A DNA stretch of 64,000 bases from contig NW_025408678.1 of assembly GCF_020360975.1 (NCBI RefSeq), positions 1,984,001 through 2,048,000 on the forward strand. Reading direction: 5' to 3'. Positions 11,116 to 24,589 of this stretch are shown here, piece by piece. The notes under the pieces were generated by a model. That model was not told the DNA's origin. It made no database searches and worked only from the letters and a program-made list of their open reading frames with translations. Every line of letters starts with the position of its first letter. Within the stretch, counting starts at the first letter, position 1. The translations under genes were made by a program, and so were the position numbers. The stretch is from Hirsutella rhossiliensis (taxonomy: Eukaryota > Ascomycota > Sordariomycetes > Hypocreales > Ophiocordycipitaceae).

Positions 11116-11850
11116 CAAAAAATTGGCTGTAGTTCTTTTCACAAATAAGAACACATTGCGAATGTCCATCTGGACTCAATCAAGACCCCCACGCAACTGG
11201 TCTTGACGTGATAGCTTGGGAGATGTTACGCCATGCAGAGTTGGAACGCGCTCCGACAGGCGGTGCGCAATTGGCAGTCATAGTGGTTGGATTGTAGGTG
11301 TGACATACCCCCCCAGCTTGTGTGGACCGGGCGCTCTGCACGCGGCCGGGGAGCCAATACAGACACGGAGGTCCGTGCCTCGAAAGGGGCACGGCTCCAT
11401 GCCTCCATTATGTAGGGACGTGTTTTTGGCACCGACGGCTGATACGTTGGTGCCCGGGCGCGTTTTGTCTCTAGACCACATCCCACTCGAGATGGGGAAC
11501 AGGGCCAGAGTCGCCTGAGTCGCCTGACGACGGCAAAGGAGTACCGGTAGAAGAAGGCTCAAGAGATTTGCTTATTGCGTATAGGAATGCTTAGATCAAC
11601 AAAGGCGTTGTAGAAGATTCGATAAGTTTAAATGGAACTAACGCGAGAGAATGAACTTTGTTGTGAAGCGCGTCGACTCTTCCAACGGAACAGGGGGCCC
11701 TGTGGATGGACGGATGGATGGCTGTTCCGCCCGGGGCTTACCTATAAGTCAGCACACCTAGCTTCCGGCACCCCCCACTTCCGGCACCCTTCGCAGCACC
11801 AAGGCAGGCACATTCTAAACGCAATTGAAGCCGCATTTTAATATCACGAT
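11116..11850. other. Intergenic, downstream of the kinase; no supported gene
   Basis: Sequence without RIP and of ordinary composition. Overlapping frames on both strands (11180-11562) have no recognisable domain. A short direct repeat of CTTCCGGCACCC lies at about 11763-11792, and there is a small GGAT-type run near 11708. It probably contains the kinase 3' UTR and terminator, but no poly(A) signal stands out. Confidence 0.5.
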
Positions 11851-12142
11851 AATTAAATTTAGTGTTTCTAGCTACTTTAGCTGCCAGCTATTGCAAAGAG
11901 CTTTAAATCCTACGTTCTAATTAGCTGTGGCGGCGGCAGCCAGCTTAAGCGTGCGCTCGAGCTATTTCTTCGTCTTTATAACTTATTTAATCTATACGAA
12001 CCGCCTATTAGGGTCCTAAGGGACCTTTTTCTATTTTTAAGGCTATAGACGATATAATTAATGCTCTAGCTACTATATTCGAAGCTAGGAGGCTATAAGC
12101 TACTAATTTTACTTATTAAAGCTGCGGCTAACCTTACTAAAG

Positions 12143-12147
12143 AGTAG
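12143..12147. repeat. Target-site duplication AGTAG, left copy
   Basis: Identical to AGTAG at 19957-19961, directly outside the two 257-bp LTRs. It shows that 12148-19956 inserted as one unit. Confidence 0.85.
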
Positions 12148-12404
12148 TATAAAGGAACACGTATCACGGTACGATTAGTTAGGTAGTAGGGATAGCTAGA
12201 GGTACTGCGCTATATATATTATATTCTCCTTATCGTAAGACTAAAGCTTACGGGAAGAGGGATTTTTCTTCTTTAGTTATAGTAGCGAGAGGTCTATAAT
12301 ATATAAGCGGGGTAGGTATAATTCCCTACTAATACCCTACCGATATATTAGTACTATATATCCGAGTACTTTATTAGCCTATACCTCCTAGTAGCGCTCT
12401 TATA
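12148..12404 (-). repeat. 3' LTR of the 7.8-kb gypsy
   Basis: 257 bp, about 90% identical by eye to 19700-19956, with most differences C/T or G/A at former CA/TG sites. The ends read TATA...TATA, which fit TG...CA after RIP. Confidence 0.9.
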
Positions 12405-12779
12405 ATTATCTCCCCTCCTATATAGACGTCTTAGCTATATCTTTAATATATATTGCTTTTATTATACTATATATATTTAGTTAAGAAGAGAGGTAGTTTT
12501 AGTTATATATCGCGCGTATACGCCTATATAAGTATACGTTAGTCTACGCTCTATAACGTTAATAGTTATTATACTAGCGGTTACCGCTAAGTAACCGTTA
12601 CGGTATCGCCTATATATTAGCCGCGTAACTATAATATTAAGAGCGTGCGTATATATCTCTTACTTTTTTTATTTTCTTTTCTTCTTTAACTCTTTTACTT
12701 ACGATTACTATAGAGTTTTACGCCTTGTTTTATTAATCCCTTATACCTGTTTATATTACTTTTTATCGACGATTTATTA

Positions 12780-14345
12780 ATAAAAATACCTTTTACGCTA
12801 AAGAAGATAAAGAACTATAATACCGATTTCCTACGCTATATATAAGAGTAGGTAGCGGCGGGTTCGCCCTTAAAGCGTAAGCGATCGGCCTAAAAGTCTC
12901 GTAGTAACGCTAGTTCCCCCTTAGCGAAGAAAGCTAAGAAAGGTATAGGGGAATCCTAGTCCTAGGAGACTTTTAGTCTAGGACCTAACGTTAGCGAGGG
13001 TTATACCCTTATTACCCCGCTAAATACCCTAGCTCTAGCTATCGATAAGCCTACCTCTATAGGCTAGGAAACTTATAAGTCTATTACCCCTATTAGCGAT
13101 ACTAATACTAGTAAGGAGATTATACCTAGGCGCTCTTAGGTAAGTGCCGATAACCTAGCTACTCTATCTTAATAGGGCGGCTCTAGCTAATAGGAGATCG
13201 TTGCCTAGGCCGCTCCTTAGAATAAGTAGGCCGATATTAACGACGAGGCCTAGCTAAATAAGGGCTAAGACTATCTTAATACCTAGCCGAATAAGGGCTA
13301 AGATAACGATAACGGTAATAATAGAGACGGCCGCGATCTAACTCCTCCTACCGATAAACCTAAGAACGGCGGCGCTAGAGATAAGGGCACCTAGGCGGCG
13401 GTATAAAGCGGGCGCGCTCCTACGAAGAAGCGTACCCGATCTAAGGCTAAAGCCCGCCCGGTTAAGGCCTATAAGGTTATCCCTCGTAAGCTTTAGTATA
13501 TATATTATTTTAAGACGGTCGTTAAGGAGTATAATATAACTAAGCCTAAGCCTATTAAGGTGCTCTCGATTAGCTATATTTTTTCGGGGGTTTCTTTAAT
13601 ACGCTATAAGTAGTGCTATAGATATACCGCGACCTATAACTAGGTAAGTTTCCCCTTAACTTTAAATATTACGATTAATAAGCTAATCTTTCTTAAGGCC
13701 GCTACTCTTATATTTAGTAACTAGGCTAATATAGTCGCTATCGTTAAGTACCTACGCGAGCTTAATAAGCTAAAGACTAGTTATAAGGATACTAAGGATA
13801 ATAGCTTAAACGTAAGCGTGCTTATTTTTAAGGAGGCTAATTAGCGCTATCTCGCTATTATAGTATAGTATTTAGCTAAGGCTTTCGACGCCGCTAAGAT
13901 AGCCTATTATAAGTCCTTTAAGACTATAGGTATATAGAAGTCTACTATTATAAGTTTTATCTAACCTTTTTATTAGCGACCGCTTAATAATATACTAGGT
14001 TAAGCGTACCGACTACTATATACTAATTAATAAGCGCTATAAGCTTATTATTTACCTTAACCCTATGCTTTTATTTAATATCGCCCGTATAAGCCTAGAG
14101 TACTAGGCCTAGGAATCCTAGTTAAAACTCCGCCTTATCGATAGTAATATAAGCTATACTTTATAGTAATACGCCTTACTATTTACTAAGGCTAAGGTAA
14201 GTACTATATTAATAGAGATAGGTCTTAACGTAGAGGATAAAGAAGGAGTAAAGGATAGGGTAGTTTTAGTATTTCTAAAGGTATTTAGTATAATAGAGGG
14301 GGCGCCTCGGTTAGTTCCTACTATACTAGTAAAGAAGAGGGGTAG
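12780..14345 (+). pseudogene. Antisense coding relic between pol and the 3' LTR of the 7.8-kb gypsy
   Basis: The plus strand reads a long frame whose only interruptions are TAA/TAG at positions where Gln is plausible. The readable product is roughly 500 residues. A hydrophilic N-terminal half is rich in Asn, Asp, Gln, Lys and Ser (for example NKGQDNDNGNNRDGRD at about 13300). A basic patch follows (KKRTRSKAKARPVKAYK, about 13426-13480). The C-terminal half is more globular (VSISYIF-like, FKTIGIQKSTI at about 13918). No domain was recognised. Direction is opposite to gag-pol. A basic, low-complexity N-terminus would suit a nucleic-acid-binding or nuclear protein, but that is inference. It could also be an unrelated sequence captured by the element. 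Confidence 0.5.
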
Positions 14346-17300
14346 TTAAAAGTAATAGATAGGTTTTATCTTTCTTTTATTTAGCTATAACTATCCTTTT
14401 CTCTTTTATTATTAAGGCCTTAGTAGAGTTATAGTTTAGTTTTATTTTCCTTAATAATATTTAATAGGTAGTATAAATAGTTTTCCTTTATTCTTCTATT
14501 TTACTATTTTATATATAGTTATAAGACGTTTAAGCGTGTTAATATATTAATAAGTTAGTAGCGATTTAGTAGGGACTTATTACTAATTTAGTAGCGTCTC
14601 CTTATATTAATAGGTTTCCCTACCTTACTTAGTCTTATACCTCTTTTTCCCGGTTAAGCGAGTAGTATATTCTTTAATAAGGTCTTAGCTATTCGCTATA
14701 TCTTTAGCATCGACCTATTAGTTATACTTAGCTAGCTATCCTTTCTATTTAATAAGGAAAAAGGTATCGCCCTTAGATCTCTTTTAGTCTTTAATCTCTT
14801 AGACTTCCTATTTACCTTCGTTATCCTTTAAGTCTAGTATTAATAGGGTTTCGCTATCTTTATAAGTGCCTTTACGCTCCTTTTATAGCTTTAAGAGACT
14901 AATATAAAAAACGTTATAAAAGCGTAAGTACTTCTTAGGGAGTATAAGACGATATACTTACTTTTTAATAGCTTATAGGACCCGAAACGGTCTAATATAC
15001 TTAGGTAAGAGTTTTCTTTTTTCGTCCTTAAAGCGTAAGTTCTTTATCGATAATACTATAAGGTCTCTTACTTTTAGTATAAGCGGTTAGTACCTTAAAT
15101 TATAGTATTTCGCTTACGATTTAATAGCCTTTCCTTAGTATTTCTTAAGCCTCTTTTATAGCTTTTATAGCCTAGTAACTCTTACTCTTACTTTAGGTAC
15201 CCCCCTTTAAATAATATCGTCCTTAGTATTAATATAGAAGTTTAGTTAGTAACCTATTAACGCTTTATTAGGTAATAACCTAGTTATCGCGTTCTTTATA
15301 TTATTATATATAAATTAAGTAATATATAAGAGTAACGCTTAGTTAGTTTATTCCGAGTTAGTAAAGTATCTTAAGTAGTACTATATAGCTTAGTTTATTT
15401 ATTCTATTTACCTATTAGTTTATAGGTAAAATACTATCGATAGCCTACGTTTTACTTATAAGATAAAATAGAGATCTAACTAGAACTTACTTATAAATAA
15501 GGACCTTTTATTTAAGATAATGCCTTTTAAAGGTCTATATACTAATTTAACTTAGTAATAGAATAATTTTACTAGCTTTAAGGCTATTATTATCTTAGAG
15601 ATAGGAAAGAAGAGGCAATACTTAGTATATTAGTCTACGATTACTAAGATCGTATTAACGTCTTATCTATTATACTATACTTTAGGTAGACCTATAGTAA
15701 AGTCTATTAATAATTCTTCTTATAGTTATATAGGATATAGTAACGATTATATAGTACTATAGGGGCGATGCCTCCTAGATACTATACCTTAATATACTAA
15801 GTATAACTAGACGTATTTATTTACGTTTTTTATTATTCTATCCTAGTAAAAGTTCTTTGCTAGTAGTTCGCTAGTATATTAAGAGCTAAAGTATCCTATT
15901 AACGGATTATTATAAAAGAGCTATATTAGCTCTTACCGTAAGGCTACCTCTAAAAGCACTATAATATAACCTTTCTATAGTAGTAGTCTATTTAAGCGTA
16001 TTAACTAAAAACCCTTCCCTTTTAAGAAGTCTTTAGTCTCTTTTAGCTTACTAATCGCTATATTAACTAACTAAGTGCGTTTTAGTAACTCTAGTAACGG
16101 TTCTAGAACTTCTATTATATAAACCTTTATATAGTAGGCTGCTTTTTTAGCGGTCTTCCTTAAAAGTAACTATTTATAACTAGCTCTCTCTTTAGCTTAA
16201 TCGGCTAATCGTTTAGGTCTCGCGCCTAAATTATTATAGTTTCGCTATAGATAAGCTTATATATTTTCCTTATATAAAGGCACTTTACTACGCTTATATT
16301 AACTTAAGGTTAAGTATCTCCTTACTTATAAAAACGCTTTATTATTTCTTTATATAAATATAGTATTAATAGTAGCTAGTTTCGCTTATAGCTCTAGTAA
16401 TAGTTCTATTAATAGGGGCTTCTCGCCCTTATATCTAGGCATTCTCGATAGCATGTCCGCTAGGTTAGATTTACCTATATAATACTTAATTATAAAGTTA
16501 AATAGTGCTAAATATATATACTATCTTACTTACTTCCTATTTAAGGAGGTTTAGCGTATAAACGTTTAAAGGTTATAGTAGTTTAATAATACCTTTACTT
16601 TATACGCTACCCCTTTAACGTAATATTACTAGTATTTAAATAACTTAATAATAGTAAAGAGTTCTTAGTTTAAAATACTATAATTAAGTTTAGCTCTAGT
16701 AAACTTTCTTAACTAAAATACAATTAAATAGTAACGCCCTTTATTATTAGGTTAAGAGATAATCCCTACTATCGCGAATTATAATATATCTATTTCGATA
16801 TAAATATATCTTTCTAGATCGTAATATTAAAGGAGTAGGGCTCCTTAAAAAGTATCCTTAAGAGCTTAAAACGCTGCCCTTTTAGTAAGGTTTAGCTCTA
16901 TACTCCTTAGCTTCTTTTTATTCTTACTCCCCTTTAATAATATAGTTAAGGGCGCTATAACTCTTAAGTACCTATATATAAATCGTTAGTAAAAATTATA
17001 GAACTTAAGGAAAACCTAAATATTATAGTAGGTTATAGGTTTAGGCTATTAAGCTATTACCTTTACTTATTAAGGGTCTATTAATACCCTATTAATAGAT
17101 AATATAAACTTAAGGAACTTAACTAACTATTAATAAAAGATATACTTCGATAGTTTTATATAGAGCTCTATAGCCCTTAGCCTTTTTATTACTTATCTTA
17201 AGTATTTAGTATATTCTTCTCTTATTTTAGAGTATATAAGGATATTATCGAGGTAGACTATATAGATTATATTTATAAGCCCCTCGAGCGCCTAATAGAT

Positions 17301-19699
17301 ATAGCTTTAAAATATAGCTAGTACGTTAGTAAGTCTAAAGGGCATTACTAGGTATTTAAAATATTTATAACGCGTTTAGAAAGCGGTCTTTTATTTATCT
17401 CCTTCTTAAATTCGAATACGTTAATATATATTCTATATATTAATCTTAGAAAAATACTTAGCTCCTTAATAGCGGTTAATAATCTCTAAAATAAGGGGTA
17501 AAGGGTACTATTTCTTTTACGTAACCTAGTTAAGTCCTTAGTAGTCTATATATAGCTATAAGGTACTATCCTTTTTTAGAATAAAAAGGATAGGCGCCCT
17601 AGCTAGGCTCTTTAACTCCTAGATTATTTTCCTTTTTATCGCGTCTTAGATCTAGTCGCGTAATACTTAGAGTTCCCTTTACAATAAAGGGTAAATCGGT
17701 CTATAAGGAGGTTCTATATTAAGGATTAAATTAATTAAGTAATTTATTCCCTTTCTAGCTAGTAATAAATTAGATTTATTAGCCGAGAAGGTATCTTTAA
17801 ACTAATAGAGAGTTAGTAGGATTTCGGCTTATTCTTCTTATAAAATCCCTTTATCCTTATCTTTATCTAATAGTAGGATTAGCTTAGGATTAAGCGCTAT
17901 TATATATACCCTTACCTTATTCTTATATTCTTAAAGGAATCTATAGGGATTCTATAAGGTTTCGCTACTTAGTTAATACTTAAACTACTACTATCGTTTC
18001 TATAAGATAATATAAATACGTTTATCCTTTAAGGTAGTAACTAATAAAAGGATTTATACCTAATTATTTAGCGTTAACTTATTAGTACTAATATAGAAAT
18101 AAGTAATTATCTTTTCGGTGCCCCTTATATTTATTATTTAAAGCGGTACTAACTATACTCTATACTCCCTTACCTTACTATTATTAAGCCTTAATAACTT
18201 AAGGTATAATAGCGCTACTTATAGTAATCCCTACTATTAGGCAAAGTATATATCTATAAGGTTAATAGTACTATAAGTATCTAGGTATATAGGGACTTTA
18301 ATAGGGTTTCGCCTTAATATCGTTATAGGAGTTTTAAGTAACTATCTTATAAGTATTAAGTTTACTAAGGGAGAGGCGTTTACCTTAATATCTTACCTTT
18401 TCTTTATTTTATAGTATTAAGTTTAAGAGTCTTTACTAGGGTTTCTACTTTTAAAGAATTAGTATATTCTATAAATAGGTATCCTAGCTTATTATATTAG
18501 AAATATATAATTCCTAATTAAGTAAAAGATCCTCTTCCTTAATAACGTCCCTTAGTTTAGCCCTTAGTAGGTATATCGCTAGCTTACTAGTTATTAGTTA
18601 AATCGGTAGTATTTCCTTAACGATTCGGCCTAGCTTATTAGCCTCTTTAATTCCTTCCCCTATATATACCGCCTTAAAGTATAGCACTACTTTTATTCCC
18701 GGTTCCTTTAAAGGTAGAAGTAGTATTAGTACGTTGCCTTTTATTAGTAGTAGTATATTAATATCGTTAAGCGACTTATATAAGCTCTTCCTATTAATAG
18801 GTATAAATAGGTATTAAATAGAGGTTAATTTAGTCTTAAAGTTATAGCTCTAGCTTAGTAAAAAATATAAGAGTACGCGCCTTTTCTAATAAGCGTTTAA
18901 AATACCTCTTTAAGGAGTTAAGGTATAAGCTAAACTTTAGGAGGGACTAGCCTTCTTATTAGCGAGCCTCCTTTAATTACGTCGCTAATAGTATCTCCTT
19001 ATTTATAGTATCCTTAATTAAGATAAGTATTTATTCCTTAAAGTATACTTAATTTATACTATATTTAGTTTAGTTAATCGGCGTTTATTCTTTAAAGTAT
19101 TAGCGCTATCTCGCTTTATAGTCGCTATATATATAATCTACTATATAAAGGATCTTTATTTTATTACGATAAAAGCGTTTAAGCGCTGCCCTAAAGGCGC
19201 CCTCTAGATTATAAGTCTAGTCTAAACGTTTCTATATATTAGTAGGTTAGGATAATTAAGCGATATTTTTAATCTTAACCTCGCTACCGCGACTACTATC
19301 CGATTTAAGGGAGTAGGACCGTCGACGCTTTCCCGAATAGATAGCGATAGCACCGGTGCGTTTAGTAATTTCCTCCTCTAATTATATAACGCGGTCTTAT
19401 AGGCGTTTCGTCTCCTCTAGCTCCTTAACGCGCGCTTATAGAGCCATAAGCTTTTCTTAGTAAGTCGGTAGTTTTATACCTATAAGTAGTAATATCTTCG
19501 ATATAGCTAGAATATTATCTATAATAGGGGTCTATTTTAAGGATATATCTCTTTATTTTTTATCTCTTAAGTAAATACTTAATATACGTAATAAAGAGGC
19601 CTCGACTAGTTAACTACTATATCGCGCTATAGGAGCGTTATATAGTCTTCTTTAAGTAGCTATCTTTACTAAGTAACTAAAAAGAAAAGCTTTAGAAAT

Positions 19700-19956
19700 T
19701 ATAAGGGAATACGTATTACGGTATAATTAGTTAGGTAGTAGGGATAGCTAGAGGTACTACGCTATATATATTATATTCTCCTTATTATAAGACTAAAGCT
19801 TATAGGAAGAGGGATTTTTCCTCTTTAGTCGTAGTAGCGAGAGATCTATAATATATAAGTAGGGTAGGCACGATTCCTTACTAATACCCTACTAATATAT
19901 TAGTACTATATATCTAAGTACTTTATTAGCCTATACCTCTTAGTAGCGCTCTTATA
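19700..19956 (-). repeat. 5' LTR of the 7.8-kb gypsy
   Basis: 257 bp, paired with 12148-12404; followed outward by the AGTAG duplication at 19957-19961. Confidence 0.9.
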
Positions 19957-20890
19957 AGTAGTCGGATTATATAGTTAACTTAACCGCGGTTTTCTAGCCC
20001 TATAATAAGGCGACGGACTTCTTATAATTATTTAGGCGTTTTAAGGGTATTATAAATAGCTAGGGTACTAGAATTCTTTCTTTTTAACGGCGTTAATAGC
20101 GTTAATAGCTATAGTAAGATAAACTAGCTTAGTAAGGGCTTTACTATATTAACTAGCTATAGTCTTAACCTATACTACCTACCTTTAATATTCTTTTTAG
20201 TTAGACTAGCCTACTAGGCCTAATAATATACTTAGAGGAAGGTAGCCTTACTAATTAGCGCTATATCGTTAAAAGATATAATTTTTTTAAGTTAACGTTA
20301 GTAGGTAGCTTTAATTAACGAGAAAACCGAGATATTAAGAGGTTAGAGGATATAAAAGGAGTATACTAATAGAAAAAGAAGATAAATACGATTCTTAAAG
20401 TATTTATATATAAAATCGTTAGTTTAATAGCTCCTATAGCTACTAATAATAAGGAGAACGTTCCCTTATAGGTAGCGCCTTATTTAAAGGATAAATACCT
20501 ACTTAAGCTATTAAATAGCGATAGAATCGCTTATCTAGCCCTTTAAGGAAGTAGCTATTATAGGACACCCTATAGTCGATAATCTAGGTACCTATAACGA
20601 TATCGGCTTCCCTTAGGGAAGTTACCCCTAACTCCTTAAGGCTCCTTATAGAAGAAGGAACCTAGAAGCTACTAAGTAAACTCTAGGAAATTACTTAGAA
20701 ATCCTAGAAATAATAACCGAGCGGATTATATAGATATTTTACGGAGATTTCCCTTAGGGATATATTATATAGGTAATATACTATAATTTCCTAAGTAATA
20801 ATAGCTCCTTAAGGGATTATACCGATATTTCCTTAAAGAAGTTACTATAAGAATATAGCGGGGAAATTATAGAGAAATACCTATACTTAC

Positions 20891-21266
20891 TTTAACGGGG
20901 ACGAGGGTATATACCTAAAGCACGCGTAGTATATAGCTAAGGATTAGCAAAGTAATTAACTATATAATTATCTAATCGTTGGTCCTATATATAGCTCTAA
21001 GGGTCTTAGGTTATAAATATAAGTCTTAGAGATTTCTTTACTTTATACCTCTTTATCTTTACTAGAGTCGCGTAACTAGCGGCCTCTACTTTAAAGGGGA
21101 AAAATAAAAATTTAAATTAACTATAATTAAAGAAGATACCTTCTTAGATAATTAAGGTCTTTATAAAGCCTTTAAGTATACTTAGAAGTAAGTTAGATAG
21201 GGAGTGCTAAAGGTCTTATCCCTTTAACGGGCTAATATTTATAGGGGTACGATCTTACTTATTAAA
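20891..21266 (-). repeat. 376-bp 3' LTR of the 14.5-kb gypsy
   Basis: Direct repeat of 35044-35419. A purine tract (AGGAAGGAG on the minus strand) abuts its inner edge, as expected for the plus-strand primer of a minus-oriented element. Confidence 0.88.
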
Positions 21267-21279
21267 CTCCTTCCTAGCG

Positions 21280-24200
21280 ACTTTCTAACCTAAGATACTA
21301 ACGGAAAGGGCGCGATAATAATAGGTAAGGCTCTCTTCCTAAGCACGTAAGTAAGTAAATAAACTATCGATAGAACTTTTCTCCTTTACTATAATCCCTT
21401 CCCTTTATATTATTTATTCCTCCCTTTACCTATAAGCTACTTATTTAGCTCTTTCCTATCTTTACTTATATACTTCCTTCTTTAGATAATTATCTACTAC
21501 CCCTTATATACGCTCCTAAGTATTCGCGCTTATTATTCCTAGGGGCGTTAAAGAAATAAAGTAGTTAGCGTCTTTACTAGTCTATAGCTTTAGGTACAGC
21601 TAGATTAAATAAGCTATAGAGTCTTATAGACTAGTTATTATCGCGTTGCTAGTAGTCCTATATAAATATATAGAATTATAGTCGTTAATATCCTAATAGT
21701 AGTTCTAATATATTCTTAGGTTTTTAACTCCTTTAACCTAAGAGGGTTTAAAGCCCGGTATTATAAGAGGGTATAAGTAATAAGCGTAGAATCGGGTAAT
21801 CGATAACGTAAGCGGAAAGATCGGTCGAAGGAGTATAGGGTAGGATTTCGTCCGGAATTTATAACGAGTATATAAAGGGCTAAATAATATATTAAAAGAA
21901 TAGCGTTATAAAAGATACTTATAAACTTACTTATTCTATCTACTACTCCTAGGGAAATCCTTCGTCTTTTATAGACTATTGCTCGCCTACTAGTAGACCA
22001 ATTAGTTAGCTTTCTAGTATATTCTATAGTGCTTAAAAAGCTCTATCTATAGTATATTTTCCTAACTTAGTAGGTGGTCTAATCGTAGCGTAATAGTTAA
22101 CGTAAGACTATAGGTTCTAGTATAAGTAGTAGATTTAACTAGAATGTTCTATGCCCTACCTATTCTCGTATCGCGGATATCTTCGGAACCGCTAGGCTAA
22201 AATAGGCAATAGGGTATCCGTTCTGCTCGTAATTAACTTATGCATTTTATATATATTTTTATTTATAAGGATAGGCTTATCCTAACCCGCCTTTCCTAGA
22301 GGAAGGTATAGATATCTAGTAGAGGTCTTTATCTTTAAAGGGTTATTCCCTTAGACTATATTATAGAGCCTCTTTTTACTAGCTTATTCTATAAAGCCTC
22401 CCTATGCCTATTATTTCTTTATAATAGTAAAATAGGAATATAAGGGTATATTCTTATAGGTATAAACCTTATAAGGACTATAGCTAGAGAGGCTATTACT
22501 ATACTTTGTTTTTAGGGAGTAATAGGGCGCGCTATAAGCGTTACTAGAGTCTTTAGCCTTAGGGTAATTAACTAAGCGCCTAGTAATTTCGGAGTCCTAG
22601 GGTAAGTTAGTAGCCGCGCTATCTACCTTTCTTCCTTACTAGCTTCTTATTAAGCTATTAGCGGGGGTACGGTTATAAGTCTTTCGCTCTTCTATATATT
22701 TAAAAGGGTCGTTAGTAGCGGGCAAGGAGTAGGCTTAATTAGCTATATATTTAAGGGGGAAAATAAAGGCGTCGTTTCTATATAAATAAAAGGACTAGTA
22801 AGGGCGCTTAGCTCTCTCCTTTATAGATTCTAAGGTAAGGATCCTATCTCGAGGTTACTTAGGAAAAGGCTACTTAGTTTAAATAAGGAGCTTAATTTAG
22901 TTAACGCTTAAGGTAATAAAGGTCTAGGCCTATTCTCGATTCCTATTAGCGCGATTAGATAGTTAAGGGTCTTTTTAGGGAGGAGTTTCGTAAAGAAACC
23001 GCGTATAGCTTAAGCGATTAGGTTAGGTTACTCTATAAGGGTAGCTAGTATAGTTAGCTTTTTTCTCGCTCTCCTTACTATATAAGCTAGTTCTATATCT
23101 CTTTAAAGCAGTAGTTTCTATCCGCTAGGCCTATCTTAGAGGTTAACTACCTCTAGGACTTCTTAGAGGTCTTATTCTTCTTAATTTCTTAGAATAATAC
23201 GGTTATATCGGTAAATCCGTTTATACCTAGGAATCCTTATAAGAAAGACTCCGCCGAAAGTTATTAAACCTTAATTATATAGTATCCTTTATAGTTATTT
23301 AACCCCGCTATTAAACTACTAGGAAACTCCGCTACCCTATAATATCGCTTACTTATAATTAAGTTTATTTACCGCGATAGCTTAGATTCTATATATTAGC
23401 CTATTAATATAGCCTTTTATACTTATCTTCTTATCTAGCTTAAAGAAATACTAGTCTCGGTATAAGATTTTATCTATTTATAAGGCTTCTTATATTACCT
23501 TATACATTTACTCTAGAATTACTTTAACTTTTAAGTATCGCTACTTAATTATCTTAAGGCATAGCTTAACTATACCTCTAACTTAGTATTAGATTATTAT
23601 TAAGGCTAAGTAGCTATATTCCTACCTTTCTTACTAAGTAGTATAAGGGACTAACGTATAAGTAAAGTTATAAGGAACTTAGAAGATATAAAGAAACTAC
23701 CGCTATACTTATAAGAACGTATAGAGTTTAGTATACCGTTCCTCTTTCTAAGTATTAAAAATAACTAAGTTTCCTTCCCTATAATCTTAGAGGAACGCTC
23801 CTTAGTAGAGTCCCCCTTTATTTAGTCTTACTAAAAAGTTAATAACTCTAGTTATATACCTTTATTTATACGTAAAGCGACTAAGGTTAAAGGTAGGAGC
23901 GGTAAACTTAATTAAATACTCCCCGTTATTTAGGTATTTATAGTACTTTATATATCTATCTTCTATATCTTTAATAGGTTCCCTTTAGTAGTCGGTATAA
24001 ACCGATAGTAGGTAAGGTAAAGGGCATACCGCGTTCTTAATACCTCTTATTAAGATCTTAATTATCGCGCTAAGGCCGAAGCTTATAGCCTATCGTTTAT
24101 CGATAGCTTTATAGAGAAAGTTATATACGTTAACGATATACTCTTTTTAGCGGGCCTTATTCCTAGTAAATCCGTTTATCTTTTTAACGCCCTTATATAT

Positions 24201-24500
24201 TATCTAAGCGTCTTTAAAGGTAATATCCCGCCGTCTAATAAGGCCCGTTAGTATTAAGTACTAACGATCTTTATAGATATACTAAAGAGGTTACTTTTAC
24301 TTATAAATATCTCGTTAGTCTTAGTCTATAAACTTTTCCTTATCTTTAGCGTAGAAGCGCCCTTTACTACTTTTTACTTTAACTTCGCCGTAGTAAGTAA
24401 GTAAAATAAAGCTCTTACTCTTAAATAGTAGTACGCTAAAGAAGATAGCGGTATTCTTAAGGAGGTCTATAGCTAGGCCTAGGATACTATTTAGGTTCGC
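21280..24500 (-). pseudogene. Long additional coding relic downstream of pol in the 14.5-kb gypsy, split by a solo LTR
   Basis: The minus strand from about 24500 to 22464, and again from 21756 to about 21290, reads as a long protein of at least 800 codons. Its only breaks are RIP-type TAA/TAG. Readable pieces include DIAANLNSILGLAIDLLKNT (about 24480), AVCPLPYLLSVYTDY (about 24020), FTAPTFNLSRFTYK, FLYIFQVPYNFTYTLVPYTT (about 23660) and FKPSQVKGVKNLRIY (about 21740). The solo LTR at 21762-22458 interrupts it cleanly. No domain was recognised. It reads in the same direction as pol, in the position where some LTR elements carry an env-like gene, but I see no signal peptide or membrane pattern that would justify that name. 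It could be a captured host gene or an older element. Confidence 0.5.
21762..22458. repeat. 697-bp solo LTR with GGTAT target duplication
   Basis: Flanked by GGTAT at 21757-21761 and 22459-22463. It is an inverted copy of 29295-29991 with the same length. Ends TATAAG...CTTATA match TGTAAG...CTTACA after RIP. No internal retrotransposon sequence is attached, so it is a recombined solo LTR. It keeps more CA/TG sites than its surroundings. Confidence 0.9.
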
Positions 24501-24589
24501 CGCTATATCTTAGGAAAGGGTAGAGTAAGTAAAAGAGAGGGAGAAGATAAGATTAAATAGTTAAGGTAAGTAGTTTTAAGTTATAATAC

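Larger units (their letters stand above)
12148..19956 (-). mobile_element. Full-length Ty3/gypsy retrotransposon relic, 7,809 bp, nested in an older gypsy
   Basis: It has 257-bp LTRs at 12148-12404 and 19700-19956 and a 5-bp target duplication (AGTAG). A purine tract (GGAGGGGAG on the minus strand) lies just inside the 3' LTR. Minus-strand pol is clear. RT has KTAF, YLVMPFRLTNVLAIF and YLDNILIY (about 17450-17235). RNase H begins at the NFYQRFIY and EIDILQFAI blocks (about 16980-16750). Integrase ends with a KYIRPFRVL...YRLILP block at about 15080-14880. Gag is expected at 19350-18500 but is poorly conserved. Stops are RIP-type throughout. Between the end of pol (about 14550) and the 3' LTR lies a separate coding relic on the opposite strand, described below. 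Confidence 0.92.

Noticed and set aside
11180..11562. Cluster of overlapping plus and minus frames after the kinase
   Set aside because: No domain or codon-use support.
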